Assembly: GCF_004684775.1 (NCBI RefSeq)
Contig: NZ_SRIC01000003.1
Span: forward strand, 1-64,000
DNA length: 64,000 bases
Reading direction: 5' to 3'
From: Streptomyces sp. MZ04
GTDB taxonomy: Bacteria; Actinomycetota; Actinomycetes; Streptomycetales; Streptomycetaceae
Part shown: positions 27,555 through 36,473 of the stretch, piece by piece
How positions within the stretch are numbered: the first letter of the stretch is position 1
Layout: every line of letters begins with the position of its first letter
Notes under the pieces: model-generated
What the model was told of the DNA's origin: nothing
Database searches by the model: none
What the model saw: the letters and a program-made list of their open reading frames with translations, nothing else
Translations under genes and position numbers: made by a program

Positions 27555-28592
27555 ATGCAGCAGATGGAGAGCGGTACGGCGTCGCAGGCACGGCGTCCAG
27601 ACAGTCGGGCGTGGCTGCGGCGCCCCGCCTGGCCGCGTTGGGGTACGGACGCGGCCGGCAGGTCGCCCTGGACGCGCGGCCGGGTGCTCGCCGCCCTGGC
27701 CGTGCTCACCGCCGGGCTGCTGGCGTTCCCTTCCGCCGTGCCCAACACGGTCGGCCGTGCCGGCAGCCTGCTGGAGACGTTTCTTCCCTGGCTCGGCCTT
27801 GCCGTTCCGCTGCTCTTCCTGCTGGCGCTGCTGCGCCGCTCGGCCACCGCACTGCTGGCGCTGCTGCTCCCCGCCGCCGTCTGGGGCGGCCTGTTCGGCG
27901 GGCTCCTGTTCCCGGAGGACCGCGGAGCCCACGACATCACGGCCGTCCAGCACAACGTCAGCGACGTGAACGCCGACCCGGCGGGCACCGCACTTGCCCT
28001 GATCGAGGCAGAACCGGAACTCGTCGCCCTGGAGGAGCTGACACCGTCCGCCCTGCCGGTCTACGAGAGGGTGCTGGCACCCACGTATCCCTACCGTGCG
28101 ATCGAGGGCACGGTCGGCCTGTGGTCGAAGTACCCGCTGTCGGACGTCCGGCCGCTGGACATCAGGCCGAAGGGGATCGGGGAGGGCTGGCAGCGCGGGA
28201 TGCGGGCGAGGATGCGGGCGCCGCAGGGCGATGTCGCGGTGTACGTCGCCCACTTGCCCTCGGTCCGCCTCGGGTTGAGCGGCTTCGGTTCCGGGCGGCG
28301 GGACGAGAGCGCCGGGCTGCTGGGCGCGGCCCTCGCCGCCGAACGCCTTGACCGGGTGATCCTGCTGGGCGACCTCAACAGCACGGCGGACGACCGGGGG
28401 TTGGACCCGGTCACCTCGCGGATGGAGCCGGTGGAGCGGGACTTCGCCTTCAGCTGGCCCGAGGCCTTCCCCGTGTCGCGGATCGACCACGTCATGACGC
28501 GTGCGGCCACCGTCACCCACATCCGGACGCTGCCCGCCACCGGAAGCGACCACCTGCCGATCGCCGCCGACATCAAGCTCCGAAGCCCCTGA
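27555..28592 (+). CDS. Membrane-anchored endonuclease/exonuclease/phosphatase family protein (VanJ-like)
   Basis: 345 aa. Three membrane helices lie in the first 120 residues (VLAALAVLTAGLLAFP; LGLAVPLLFLLALL; LLALLLPAAVWGGLFGG). An extracytoplasmic EEP-fold domain follows, with VQHNVSD, LEELTP, LLGDLNSTADD, RIDHVMTR and GSDHLPI, the complete metal-dependent phosphoesterase motif set. This topology and length match VanJ-type proteins of Streptomyces, which are linked to teicoplanin resistance and lipid-carrier phosphates. The resistance role is inference; a general phospholipid phosphatase is possible. Confidence 0.8.
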   Translation: MQQMESGTASQARRPDSRAWLRRPAWPRWGTDAAGRSPWTRGRVLAALAVLTAGLLAFPSAVPNTVGRAGSLLETFLPWLGLAVPLLFLLALLRRSATALLALLLPAAVWGGLFGGLLFPEDRGAHDITAVQHNVSDVNADPAGTALALIEAEPELVALEELTPSALPVYERVLAPTYPYRAIEGTVGLWSKYPLSDVRPLDIRPKGIGEGWQRGMRARMRAPQGDVAVYVAHLPSVRLGLSGFGSGRRDESAGLLGAALAAERLDRVILLGDLNSTADDRGLDPVTSRMEPVERDFAFSWPEAFPVSRIDHVMTRAATVTHIRTLPATGSDHLPIAADIKLRSP

Positions 28593-28627
28593 TGCCTCGG
28601 GCGGCGCAGGGACCCCGGCGGTCGCCC

Positions 28628-30697
28628 CTACCGCCCGCCCCTGCTGCGAAAGAGCAGATACATGAAGTACGGCGTCCCGACGATGGCCGTCATGAGCCCC
28701 GCGCCCAGCTGAGCGGGCGCGATCAGCGTGCGCCCCAGCAGATCCGCGAGGCAGACGAGGGCCGCCCCGAGGAGCATGGCCACCGGAAGCACCCGTACAT
28801 GCCGGCGCCCCACGAGCGCACGTGCCGCGTGCGGTGCCACGAGCCCGACGAAGCCGATGGTGCCCGCGGCGGCGACGGCGGTAGCGCTCAGGAGCACGCT
28901 CAGCAGAAGGAAACCAAGGCGTCCACGGGCGAGCGGCAGCCCGAGGAGCCGGGGCGTGTCGTCGTCGAGGGAGACGAGGTCGAGCTCCGTGCGCCGCGCG
29001 AACGCCACGGCCACACCGACGGCGAGCACGACGGCGAGCGGCGCGGTGTCCGTCAGGCTCCGCCCGTAGGTCGAACCCGACAGCCAGGTGAGCGCCTTGG
29101 TCGCGTTGAACGGGTCGGTGAGGACGATGAGCAGGCTGATGAGTGCCGTCGTCCCGGTGGACACGGCCACGCCGACGAGGACGAGACGGTTCTGCTGGAA
29201 TCCGCCCCTGGCGGCCAGGCCGAAGACGAGGGCGGCGGCGAGCAGGGCGCCGGTGAACGCCGCTCCCGCGATGCCCCACGACCCGGCGAGCGGCACGGTG
29301 GTGACGAGCAGTACGGCGCCGAGGGCGGCCCCGCCCGACACACCGAGAATGCCGGGCTCCGCCAGCGGATTGCGGGTCACCGCCTGTACGAGCGTCCCCG
29401 ACAGGGCGAGCGCCGCGCCCGCGGACAGCGCGGCGAGCACCCGCGGCACCCTTGTGTCGAGCACGAAGGTGACGGTCTGACCCGCCCTTCCCTGGGCCCA
29501 GTTGACGACGTCCCCGAGCAGCAGCTTGGCGTCGCCGAGGAGCACGGCGGCGATGGTCAGGCCGACGAGTACGGCGATCAGCACGACCAGGGTGACCTGG
29601 AACGCGGCCCGGCTCGGGATGCGCTGCCGCTCCGTTGCGCCGACGGCGCCGGTGTCCCGTACCCGCACGGCCATCACCATGAGGAACACGGCCCCCACCA
29701 GGCTGGTGACGACTCCCGTGGGCACCGAGACCGCGGTCTGGGCGGTGATGAGGGCCCGCAGGAGCACGTCCGAACCGAGGACGAGGGCGGCGCCGACAAG
29801 CCCGGCGACCGGTATGGTCCCGCGCGCCCGTACGAAGCCCTTGAACCTGCGGCCGAGCGGCCGCACCAGCGCCGGGGCGCAGAGTCCCACGAACCCGATC
29901 GGCCCGGCGAGCGTCACCGCCGCGGCGGAGAGCAGCGCGGCGAGCACCACCACCGTGACGCGGGTGAAGCGGACCGGGACGCCGAGCCCGCGGGCGGCGT
30001 CGTCGCCCAGGGCCAGGGCGTCGACGCGGCGGGCGAGCAGCAGCAGTCCGACGAGGCCGGTCACGGCGATGGGGGCCATCTGCAGTACGCCGCTGAAGCC
30101 GTTCTGCCCGATGCTGCCCTGATTCCACTGGTAGAGGCCGTCCGTCTCCTCGGGGAACAGCAGGAGCAGCCCCTCGGTGATGGAGTTGAGGCCGAGGGCG
30201 AGGGCGCTTCCGGCGAGGACGAGGCGCACCGTGCCGGTACCGAGCCCGGAGAGGCCGAGGACGGCCGCCGCGGCCGCGAGTCCGCCGACGAACGCGACGC
30301 CGGAGGAGGCGAGGAGCGGCAGCGACGTACCGGTGACGGCGAGCAGCCCGAGCCCCAGGTAGGAACCGGCGTTCACGGCGAGGGTGTCCGGCGCGGCGAG
30401 TACGTTGCGGCTGACGGCCTGCAGCGCCGCGCCCGCCATGCCCAGGCAGACGCCGACGAGCAGACCGGCGGCCATCCGGGGCAGGCGCGAGGCGATGACG
30501 ACCGAGGAGCCGCCCGCGTCGGCCCGGCCGGTGAGCGCCTTGACCGTCTCGTGCACGCCGACGTCGGCCGTGCCCTGCGTGATGTCGACGACGGCGAGGA
30601 CGGCGACCAGGAGCAGCAGTCCGGCCGTCACCGCGGCCGCGCCCGTCCTGGACGCCGTCGACGCGCGGGTCGCGGTGTTCGGTGCGGTGACGGCCAT
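28628..30697 (-). CDS. Iron-siderophore ABC transporter permease, fused double FecCD domain
   Basis: 689 aa, about 20 predicted membrane helices in two homologous FecCD/BtuC halves (FhuB-type fusion). Each half has the conserved loop (GFVGLCAPALVRPLGRR in the first, GFVGLVAPHAARALVGRR in the second) that contacts the ATPase. Forms the channel for ferric-siderophore import. Starts 4 bp after the substrate-binding gene ends, and is the last gene of the iron-regulated operon. Confidence 0.9.
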   Translation of the reverse strand: MAVTAPNTATRASTASRTGAAAVTAGLLLLVAVLAVVDITQGTADVGVHETVKALTGRADAGGSSVVIASRLPRMAAGLLVGVCLGMAGAALQAVSRNVLAAPDTLAVNAGSYLGLGLLAVTGTSLPLLASSGVAFVGGLAAAAAVLGLSGLGTGTVRLVLAGSALALGLNSITEGLLLLFPEETDGLYQWNQGSIGQNGFSGVLQMAPIAVTGLVGLLLLARRVDALALGDDAARGLGVPVRFTRVTVVVLAALLSAAAVTLAGPIGFVGLCAPALVRPLGRRFKGFVRARGTIPVAGLVGAALVLGSDVLLRALITAQTAVSVPTGVVTSLVGAVFLMVMAVRVRDTGAVGATERQRIPSRAAFQVTLVVLIAVLVGLTIAAVLLGDAKLLLGDVVNWAQGRAGQTVTFVLDTRVPRVLAALSAGAALALSGTLVQAVTRNPLAEPGILGVSGGAALGAVLLVTTVPLAGSWGIAGAAFTGALLAAALVFGLAARGGFQQNRLVLVGVAVSTGTTALISLLIVLTDPFNATKALTWLSGSTYGRSLTDTAPLAVVLAVGVAVAFARRTELDLVSLDDDTPRLLGLPLARGRLGFLLLSVLLSATAVAAAGTIGFVGLVAPHAARALVGRRHVRVLPVAMLLGAALVCLADLLGRTLIAPAQLGAGLMTAIVGTPYFMYLLFRSRGGR

Positions 30698-30701
30698 GGC
30701 G

Positions 30702-31682
30702 TTACTTCGTCAGGGCGTCGGTGAGCGCGTCGATGTACGCGCCCATCGACTCGGGGCCGCCGAACATCCATATCCCGTCGGGCAGTTGGTGGACGTCACC
30801 GGCCTTCACGAACGGCAGGGACTTCCAGACGGAGTTCTTGGTGAGGTTCTTGGCGAACGGGTCACGGTCGCCGCTGCTCTCGCCGCCGATGTAGGCGAAC
30901 CGGACGTCGTCGCCGAGACCGGTGAGGTCTTCGACGTCGGTGGTGGCGAGACCGTAGTCCTTGTCGCCCTCGACCTTCCAGGCGTTCTTCAGGCCGAGCC
31001 GCTTGTTGACGTCGCCGATGAGGGAGCCGTCGGTGTAGGGGCGTATCGAGACCTGGTTGGAGGCGACGTAGCCGTCGGCGAAGGCGATCTCCGTCCCGGC
31101 GAGTCCGGCCTTGTCGAGCTTCTTCCTGCCGGCGGCGATCTTCGCCTCGAACTGCTTGTCGAGGGTGGCCGCCTGCTGCTCCGTACCCGTAGCCTTGGCG
31201 ATGAGCTCGAGGTTCTCGGTCATCTGTCCGATCGGGTCGGACGCGTCGGCGGGGCGCACCGTGAGGACGGGGCCGACCTTCTTCAGCTGCTTCACCGCGG
31301 AGGCAGGCAGGTCGGTCGTGGCGAGGATGAGGTCCGGCTCGAGCGAGGCGATCGTTTCCATGCTCGGCTCGCCGCGCGTGCCGATGTCCTTGGGGGTGTT
31401 CTTGAGCGGGACGACGGAGTCCCACGTCTTGTAGCCCTTGACGTCGGAGACGCCGACGGGGTCGACGCCGAGGGAGACGAGGCTCTCGACGACGTTCCAC
31501 TCGGTGCCCACGACCTTCTTCGCGCGCCCGTCGAGCGTCACCTTCGCGCCGGTCGCGTCGGTGAGCCTGATCTGGTCGGCGGCCTTGTCCGAGCCGTCGG
31601 AGGCGGACTCGGTCGTCCCGCAGGCGGCCAGGGAGAGGGCGGCGGCGGTGACGACGGCCGCGGTGCTGATGAGTCGTCTCAT
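30702..31682 (-). CDS. Iron-siderophore ABC transporter substrate-binding lipoprotein
   Basis: 326 aa. Lipoprotein signal peptide with lipobox LAAC (C21), then a FecB/FhuD-type two-lobed binding protein with ASLEPDLILATTD and WMFGGPES motifs. Anchored outside the membrane, it passes ferric siderophore to the fused permease. The ATG overlaps the stop of the ATPase gene by 4 nt. The siderophore type cannot be told; no biosynthesis genes are in the window. Confidence 0.92.
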   Translation of the reverse strand: MRRLISTAAVVTAAALSLAACGTTESASDGSDKAADQIRLTDATGAKVTLDGRAKKVVGTEWNVVESLVSLGVDPVGVSDVKGYKTWDSVVPLKNTPKDIGTRGEPSMETIASLEPDLILATTDLPASAVKQLKKVGPVLTVRPADASDPIGQMTENLELIAKATGTEQQAATLDKQFEAKIAAGRKKLDKAGLAGTEIAFADGYVASNQVSIRPYTDGSLIGDVNKRLGLKNAWKVEGDKDYGLATTDVEDLTGLGDDVRFAYIGGESSGDRDPFAKNLTKNSVWKSLPFVKAGDVHQLPDGIWMFGGPESMGAYIDALTDALTK

Positions 31683-32566
31683 GAGGTGGTGCGGAGCCTT
31701 TCGGTGCGAGCGTGGTGGCGGCCGATGGCGCGGGTGCGCAGGCGGCCGGTCAGCGGATCGTTGTCGACATCGATGCGGATGCCGTACGTGTCGGTGAGGC
31801 GTTCCGGCGTCAGTACGTCCTCGGGGGCGCCGTCGGCGATGATCCGCCCCGCGTGGAGCAGGGCGATCCGGTCGGCGACGGCCGCCGCCTGGTCGAGGTC
31901 GTGCAGGACGACACCGACGGCGATCGCGTGGTCGTCCGCCAAGTCGCGGATGAGATCGAGGAGTTCGACCTGATAACGCAGGTCGAGATAGGTCGTCGGC
32001 TCGTCCAGAAGCAGCACGCCCGTCTCCTGGGCGAGACAGCTCGCGAGCCAGACGCGCTGGAGCTGCCCTCCGGAGAGCTGGTCGGCGCCGCGTCCGGCGA
32101 GGTCCTCGACGCCCGTCATGCGCAGCGCCCGGTCCACCGCGGCGGGCCCGTCGGGATCGGCCCGGCCCCACCGGCCCCGGTGGGGATACCGGCCGAACTC
32201 GACGACGTCCCGCACGGTCAGCCCGCTCGGCGTGGGCCGCGCCTGGGTGAGCAGAGCGACGTGCCGCGCGAACTCGCGGGAGGTGAGGGCGAGACCGTCG
32301 GTGCCGCCGTCGAACGTCAGCGTGCCCGTCCGGGCGCTCTGGAGCCGCGCCAGCGCACGCAGCAACGTCGACTTGCCACTGCCGTTGGGCCCCGCGAGCG
32401 CGGTCACTTCACCGGGCCCGAGGGAGACGGCGGCATCGTGCACGACGTCGACACCGTCGTACGCCACGGTCACATCTTCGGCGGCCAGTTCATGCCCACG
32501 TGCACGATCCGCACGCTCGCGCTCACGCGAACGTGCGGAACCGACTTCTTGCTCACCAGCTTCCAC
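31679..32566 (-). CDS. Iron-siderophore ABC transporter ATP-binding protein
   Basis: 295 aa; GTG start. Walker A GPNGSGKST, signature LSGGQLQRVW, Walker B LLLDEPTTYLD and switch VVLHDLDQA are all present, as in FecE/FhuC. First gene of the operon. The start lies only 5 bp from an iron box, so transcription is expected to be shut off by a DtxR/DmdR-type repressor when iron is plentiful. The N-terminal 25 residues are charged and variable; a later start is possible. Confidence 0.92.
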   Translation of the reverse strand: MEAGEQEVGSARSRERERADRARGHELAAEDVTVAYDGVDVVHDAAVSLGPGEVTALAGPNGSGKSTLLRALARLQSARTGTLTFDGGTDGLALTSREFARHVALLTQARPTPSGLTVRDVVEFGRYPHRGRWGRADPDGPAAVDRALRMTGVEDLAGRGADQLSGGQLQRVWLASCLAQETGVLLLDEPTTYLDLRYQVELLDLIRDLADDHAIAVGVVLHDLDQAAAVADRIALLHAGRIIADGAPEDVLTPERLTDTYGIRIDVDNDPLTGRLRTRAIGRHHARTERLRTTS

Positions 32567-32571
32567 GCGGT

Positions 32572-32590
32572 GAAGGTTAGCCTAACCTAA
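32572..32590 (-). promoter_or_regulatory. DmdR/DtxR-type iron box
   Basis: On the minus strand the site reads TTAGGTTAGGCTAACCTTC, matching 17 of 19 positions of the palindromic iron box TTAGGTTAGGCTAACCTAA. It lies 5 bp upstream of the ATPase GTG start, so bound repressor would block the promoter and very likely the transcription start. This supports iron repression of the three-gene uptake operon. Confidence 0.88.
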
Positions 32591-32625
32591 GTGACTTGAA
32601 GGTGGAGGGTGCCGAACCGGGTGGT

Positions 32626-33786
32626 TCAGCGGCACAGGGCCGTGTCCACGACACCGTCGACGCGCTTCATGACCGCCTTGTCGGTCGGCTGGGTGGTCAC
32701 CGCGACGTTGGCGGCGCGGCCGTTGTCGGTGGCGCCGCCGCGCGTCTCGTAGCCGGTCATGCTGCCGCCGTGGCCCCAGTAGACGCCGCCGCACGACAGC
32801 GGCTTGCTCACGAGTCCGAGGCCGTAGCGGGCTCCGGTGCCGAAGTAGTCGGCGGGGACGGTGGTACGCATCTGGGCGAGCTGGGCCGCCGGGAGGAGCC
32901 GGCCGTCCAAGAGGGCGGTGAAGAACTGGTTGAGGTCGGAGTTGGTGGAGACCATCTGGCCTGCCGCCCAGCCCCAGGAGGGGTCGAATTCCGTGACGTC
33001 GAGCGGGGCGCCCGCCGCATCCCGGTCGTAGCCCTTGGGATGCTGCTCTCGGATGGCCGCGTCACCGGGGGCGGGGAAGTAGGTGTGGCGCAGCCCGATG
33101 CGTTCGATGATGCGCCGGTCGATCTCCTTGGCGACGGAGTGGCCGGTGACCCGCTCGACGATCAGGCCGGCCAGCACGTAATTCGTGTTGCTGTACTCCC
33201 ATTTCGTCCCGGGAGCGAAGTCCGCCTTGTGCTGGAGAGCCAGGTCGAGGAGCTCGTGAGGCGCGTAGTACCGGGGTTCGTCGGCGAGGTGCTTGACGTA
33301 GTTGGGAACTCCGCTGGTGTGCTGAAGCAGCTGACGGACGGTGATGTGGCGTCCGTCGATCCCCTTCCCGCGGACGAGGCCCGGCAGATAGGTCTCCACC
33401 GGGTTGTCGAGGCCGATCCTCCCTTCGCCGACCAGCTGCAGCACGACCACCGCGGTGAACGTCTTGGTGTTGCTGCCGATCCGCACCTGACCGTCCCTGG
33501 GCACCTTCGAGCCGGTGGCCAGATCACCGACCCCCGCGGTGTAGGGACGTCCGTGGCCCGCACGGTCCTCGACGCTCGCCAGCGCGGCGGGCACGCCGTC
33601 GGAGCGCACGAGAGCGTTCAGGCCCTGCTGTACGTTGTCCGGCCTGGCGGCGGATGCCGCGGGCGACGCGAGGACACCCACCGTCATGGCACCGACGGCC
33701 ACCGCGGCCGCGGCCTGAACTGCTCCGCGCCGGCCACCCCGCTGCCGCCCGGAAGGACCAAACCTCTGCCATGTCTGCTCACGCAC
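32626..33786 (-). CDS. Secreted serine hydrolase (class C beta-lactamase / D-Ala-D-Ala carboxypeptidase family)
   Basis: 386 aa from GTG 33786 (TAGGAG 7 nt upstream) rather than the upstream in-frame start. Signal peptide with Arg-rich n-region and AAAVAVGAMTVGVLASPAAS, cleaved near ASA. Catalytic motifs: S105-x-x-K108 (GSNTK), Y198-S-N200 (WEYSNTNY) and a C-terminal HGG (YWGHGGSM). Intact and of normal length. Likely acts on peptidoglycan peptides or esters outside the cell. A paralogue at 42.7-43.8 kb lacks the YSN segment. Confidence 0.88.
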   Translation of the reverse strand: MREQTWQRFGPSGRQRGGRRGAVQAAAAVAVGAMTVGVLASPAASAARPDNVQQGLNALVRSDGVPAALASVEDRAGHGRPYTAGVGDLATGSKVPRDGQVRIGSNTKTFTAVVVLQLVGEGRIGLDNPVETYLPGLVRGKGIDGRHITVRQLLQHTSGVPNYVKHLADEPRYYAPHELLDLALQHKADFAPGTKWEYSNTNYVLAGLIVERVTGHSVAKEIDRRIIERIGLRHTYFPAPGDAAIREQHPKGYDRDAAGAPLDVTEFDPSWGWAAGQMVSTNSDLNQFFTALLDGRLLPAAQLAQMRTTVPADYFGTGARYGLGLVSKPLSCGGVYWGHGGSMTGYETRGGATDNGRAANVAVTTQPTDKAVMKRVDGVVDTALCR

Positions 33787-34081
33787 GTGCCAACTCCTAC
33801 GGAATCGTCGGGAAATCAGCGGCATATGCCGCACCGGACCCAGCATTTCCGGATGAGGCAGCCCGGGACGATCCCGCTACCCGGCCGCTCCAGGTAGGGG
33901 TAACCCCCCGTTGCGGGGCCGCGCGGACGGCGAGGACTGGCGGGCGGGCCGAGCGGAGGGATGATGGAGAGGATCCGGGCCTTCCGGAACGGGAGGCAGG
34001 CGCCAGGCCGGGGCGCGACGTGGAGGAAGCGAACGAGGGGACTCTGCGGGGTGCCGCCATGTGAGGGAGGCAGAGCACGAG

Positions 34082-36460
34082 GTGGACGAAGAGATCCTGC
34101 CCTTCGCGCCGGAGCACCGTGGGCTGCCGTTCGCCGACGGGGCGGCCGGGGCGCTCCTCGACGTGGAGGGCCGGGTCATCGGGTGGACGCCGGCGGCGGA
34201 GGAACTGTTCTCGCTGCGCGCCGACCAAGTCCGCGGCCGTCGCCTCCGGGACCTGCTCAAGGATCCCGACGCCGCCGGACCACCGCCTGAGAGGCGAACG
34301 GGAGCCTGGTCCGGCGAGGGCGTGGTGCGTACCGCCGCGGGCGGGGAGCTGAAGGTCGAGTTCCAGGTCCTGCCGCTCACGGACGTCGGCACGAGTGCCG
34401 GGGCGGCCGCGGGTCCAGCCCGGTACTTCGTGCTCGCCGCCCCCGCGAGGATCGCGGCCCGGTGGCGGCAGGACCAGGCGTTCACCAGGGAGCTGTTCCT
34501 GCAGGACCGGCTCGGCCTCGCCGTGTTCGACGAGGAGTTGCGGCTGGTCAGGACGAACACCCATCTGCTCCCGTACACGGGTCTCCCGCCGGACCTGCGC
34601 GACCGGCGGCTCGGGGACTTCCTGCAGGCCAAGGACGCGGCGGCCGTCGAGCAGCGGTTGCGGGAGGTGCTGCGGACGGGGCTGCCGCTGGTCCGGGTCG
34701 AGGAGACGGTCCGGACCCTCGAGGACCCCCGTGGCGGCGCGGTGATGGCCGTCTCGGCGTTCCGGCTGCAGTCTCCGGACGGGCAGGTGTTCGGCGTGAC
34801 GGCGCTGTTCACGGATATCACCGAGATGCGCCGCGCCGGCGAGCGTCTGGCCGTACTGCACCGTGCGACCGCGTCCGTCGGGGGCTCGCTGTCGGTGGCC
34901 GGTACCGCCGAGGAACTGGCCGCGGCACTGGTGCCCGCGTTGGCCGACCTCGCCGTGGTGGAGATCGCGGAGGCCGTGTTCACCGGGGAGGAGGCGACCC
35001 CCGCTCCGGACGGCACCCTGACCCTGCGGCGGACCGCGGTGGCGGGGCGGACGTCGGTGGAGGCTCCCCTCGAGAGCCTCGTCCCGGCCGGGCCCGACGA
35101 CGGGGCGATGCCCGCCGATCCGCTCACCTCGTTGACCGTTCCGCTGAGCGCCCGCGGCAGCGTGCTCGGACGCGTGGCCGTCCACCGCGAGGCAGGCGAA
35201 CCCCCGTACGAGGCAGCCGACTTGGACCTGCTGCAGGAGGTCGCGGGACACGCCGCCCTGGCACTGGACAACGCCCGCCGCTACACCCGCGAACACCGTG
35301 CATCGGTGGCCCTGCAACGCAGCCTGCTGCCGCCCTCACAGTCCGAGACCGTCGCCGTGACCACCGCGGGCGCGTATCTGCCCGCGGACACCGGCACCGG
35401 TGTCGGCGGCGACTGGTTCGACGTGATCCCGCTGTCGTCCGCCCGTGTCGCCCTGGTCGCGGGCGACGTCGTCGGCCACGGCCTCGCGGCCACGGCCACG
35501 ATGGGACGTCTGCGCACCGCCGTCCGCACCCTCGCCGACCTCGATCTGGAACCGGACGAACTCCTCGAGCACCTCGACGACCTGGTCTCCCAACTCCGCG
35601 TGGAGACCGACGAACCCGAACAGCCGGACGATGCGGCGGAACACACCCGCCCCCGGCCCGACCCGATCGGCGCCACCTGCCTGTACGCCATCTACGACCC
35701 GGTGTCCCGGCGGTGCAGTGTCGCCTCCGCCGGACACCCTCCGCCCGCCGTGGCGACGCAGGACGGGACCGTCACCTTCGTCCCCGTGAATCCCGGCCCG
35801 CCCTTGGGCGTGAGCGGCCTGCCCTTCGAAGTGGCCGAGGTGGACGTGGCGCCGGAGAGCATCGTCGCCCTCTACACCGACGGTCTGATCGAGAGCCGTG
35901 ACCGTGACCTCGACGAAGGCATGGCCGAGTTGAGCCGCAGTCTGTCGAGGCCGGGCGTCTTCGACACCTCGCTGCGGGAGCTCGGCCTGGAGATCGTCTC
36001 CGCACGCCCCGCCCACCATCTGACCGACGACATCACCCTGCTGCTGGCCCGCACCCACGTGGTGCCGTCCGAGGACCAGGTGGTCTGGCCGGTGGCCGCC
36101 GACCCGGCCGCCGTCGCCGACGTACGCGAGGCCGCCGCCCGGCAACTGCGGGTCTGGGACCTGACGGACCTCGCCTTCACCACCGAACTCGTGCTGAGCG
36201 AGCTGGTCACCAACGCCATCCGCTACACCGGCGGCCCGGTCGAGGTACGCCTCATCCGCGCGGGCAGCCTGATCTGCGAGGTCTCCGACCCGAGCGCCAC
36301 CCAGCCGCGCATGCGCCGTGCGCTGCTCACCGACGAGGGAGGCCGCGGCCTCTATCTGGTCGCCCAGCTCACCACGCGGTGGGGCTGCCGCTACACCCGC
36401 CAGGGCAAGACGATCTGGGCCGAGCAGGAGTTCCCCGACGGGGAGGTCGTCCTGCCGTAG
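34082..36460 (+). CDS. SpoIIE-type PP2C phosphatase with PAS, GAF and ATP-binding domains
   Basis: 792 aa from GTG 34082 (GGGAGG 12 nt upstream); GTG 34061 is the alternative. Order: PAS (about 15-65, GRVIGWTPAAEELFSL), second PAS-like domain (about 145-250), GAF (about 260-410), SpoIIE phosphatase (about 425-640, with GVGGDWFDVIPL and LVAGDVVGHG metal-site motifs), and a C-terminal histidine-kinase-like ATPase (about 670-790, LSELVTNAIRY and GRGLYLV). It combines an anti-sigma-factor kinase-like module with the phosphatase that reverses its action, so it probably controls a stress sigma factor in response to a signal bound by PAS/GAF. No partner gene is adjacent. Confidence 0.9.
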   Translation: MDEEILPFAPEHRGLPFADGAAGALLDVEGRVIGWTPAAEELFSLRADQVRGRRLRDLLKDPDAAGPPPERRTGAWSGEGVVRTAAGGELKVEFQVLPLTDVGTSAGAAAGPARYFVLAAPARIAARWRQDQAFTRELFLQDRLGLAVFDEELRLVRTNTHLLPYTGLPPDLRDRRLGDFLQAKDAAAVEQRLREVLRTGLPLVRVEETVRTLEDPRGGAVMAVSAFRLQSPDGQVFGVTALFTDITEMRRAGERLAVLHRATASVGGSLSVAGTAEELAAALVPALADLAVVEIAEAVFTGEEATPAPDGTLTLRRTAVAGRTSVEAPLESLVPAGPDDGAMPADPLTSLTVPLSARGSVLGRVAVHREAGEPPYEAADLDLLQEVAGHAALALDNARRYTREHRASVALQRSLLPPSQSETVAVTTAGAYLPADTGTGVGGDWFDVIPLSSARVALVAGDVVGHGLAATATMGRLRTAVRTLADLDLEPDELLEHLDDLVSQLRVETDEPEQPDDAAEHTRPRPDPIGATCLYAIYDPVSRRCSVASAGHPPPAVATQDGTVTFVPVNPGPPLGVSGLPFEVAEVDVAPESIVALYTDGLIESRDRDLDEGMAELSRSLSRPGVFDTSLRELGLEIVSARPAHHLTDDITLLLARTHVVPSEDQVVWPVAADPAAVADVREAAARQLRVWDLTDLAFTTELVLSELVTNAIRYTGGPVEVRLIRAGSLICEVSDPSATQPRMRRALLTDEGGRGLYLVAQLTTRWGCRYTRQGKTIWAEQEFPDGEVVLP

Positions 36461-36473
36461 CGATCCGGTCGCG

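Noticed and set aside
26982-30128. 1048-codon minus-strand frame across M20, ACT, VanJ-like and permease genes
   Set aside because: Crosses several real genes of both strands and has low-complexity Arg/Pro content; a shadow.
28592-30724. 710-codon plus-strand frame opposite the FecCD permease
   Set aside because: Glu/Gly/Arg-rich antisense reading of a membrane protein gene; no domain and no ribosome-binding site.
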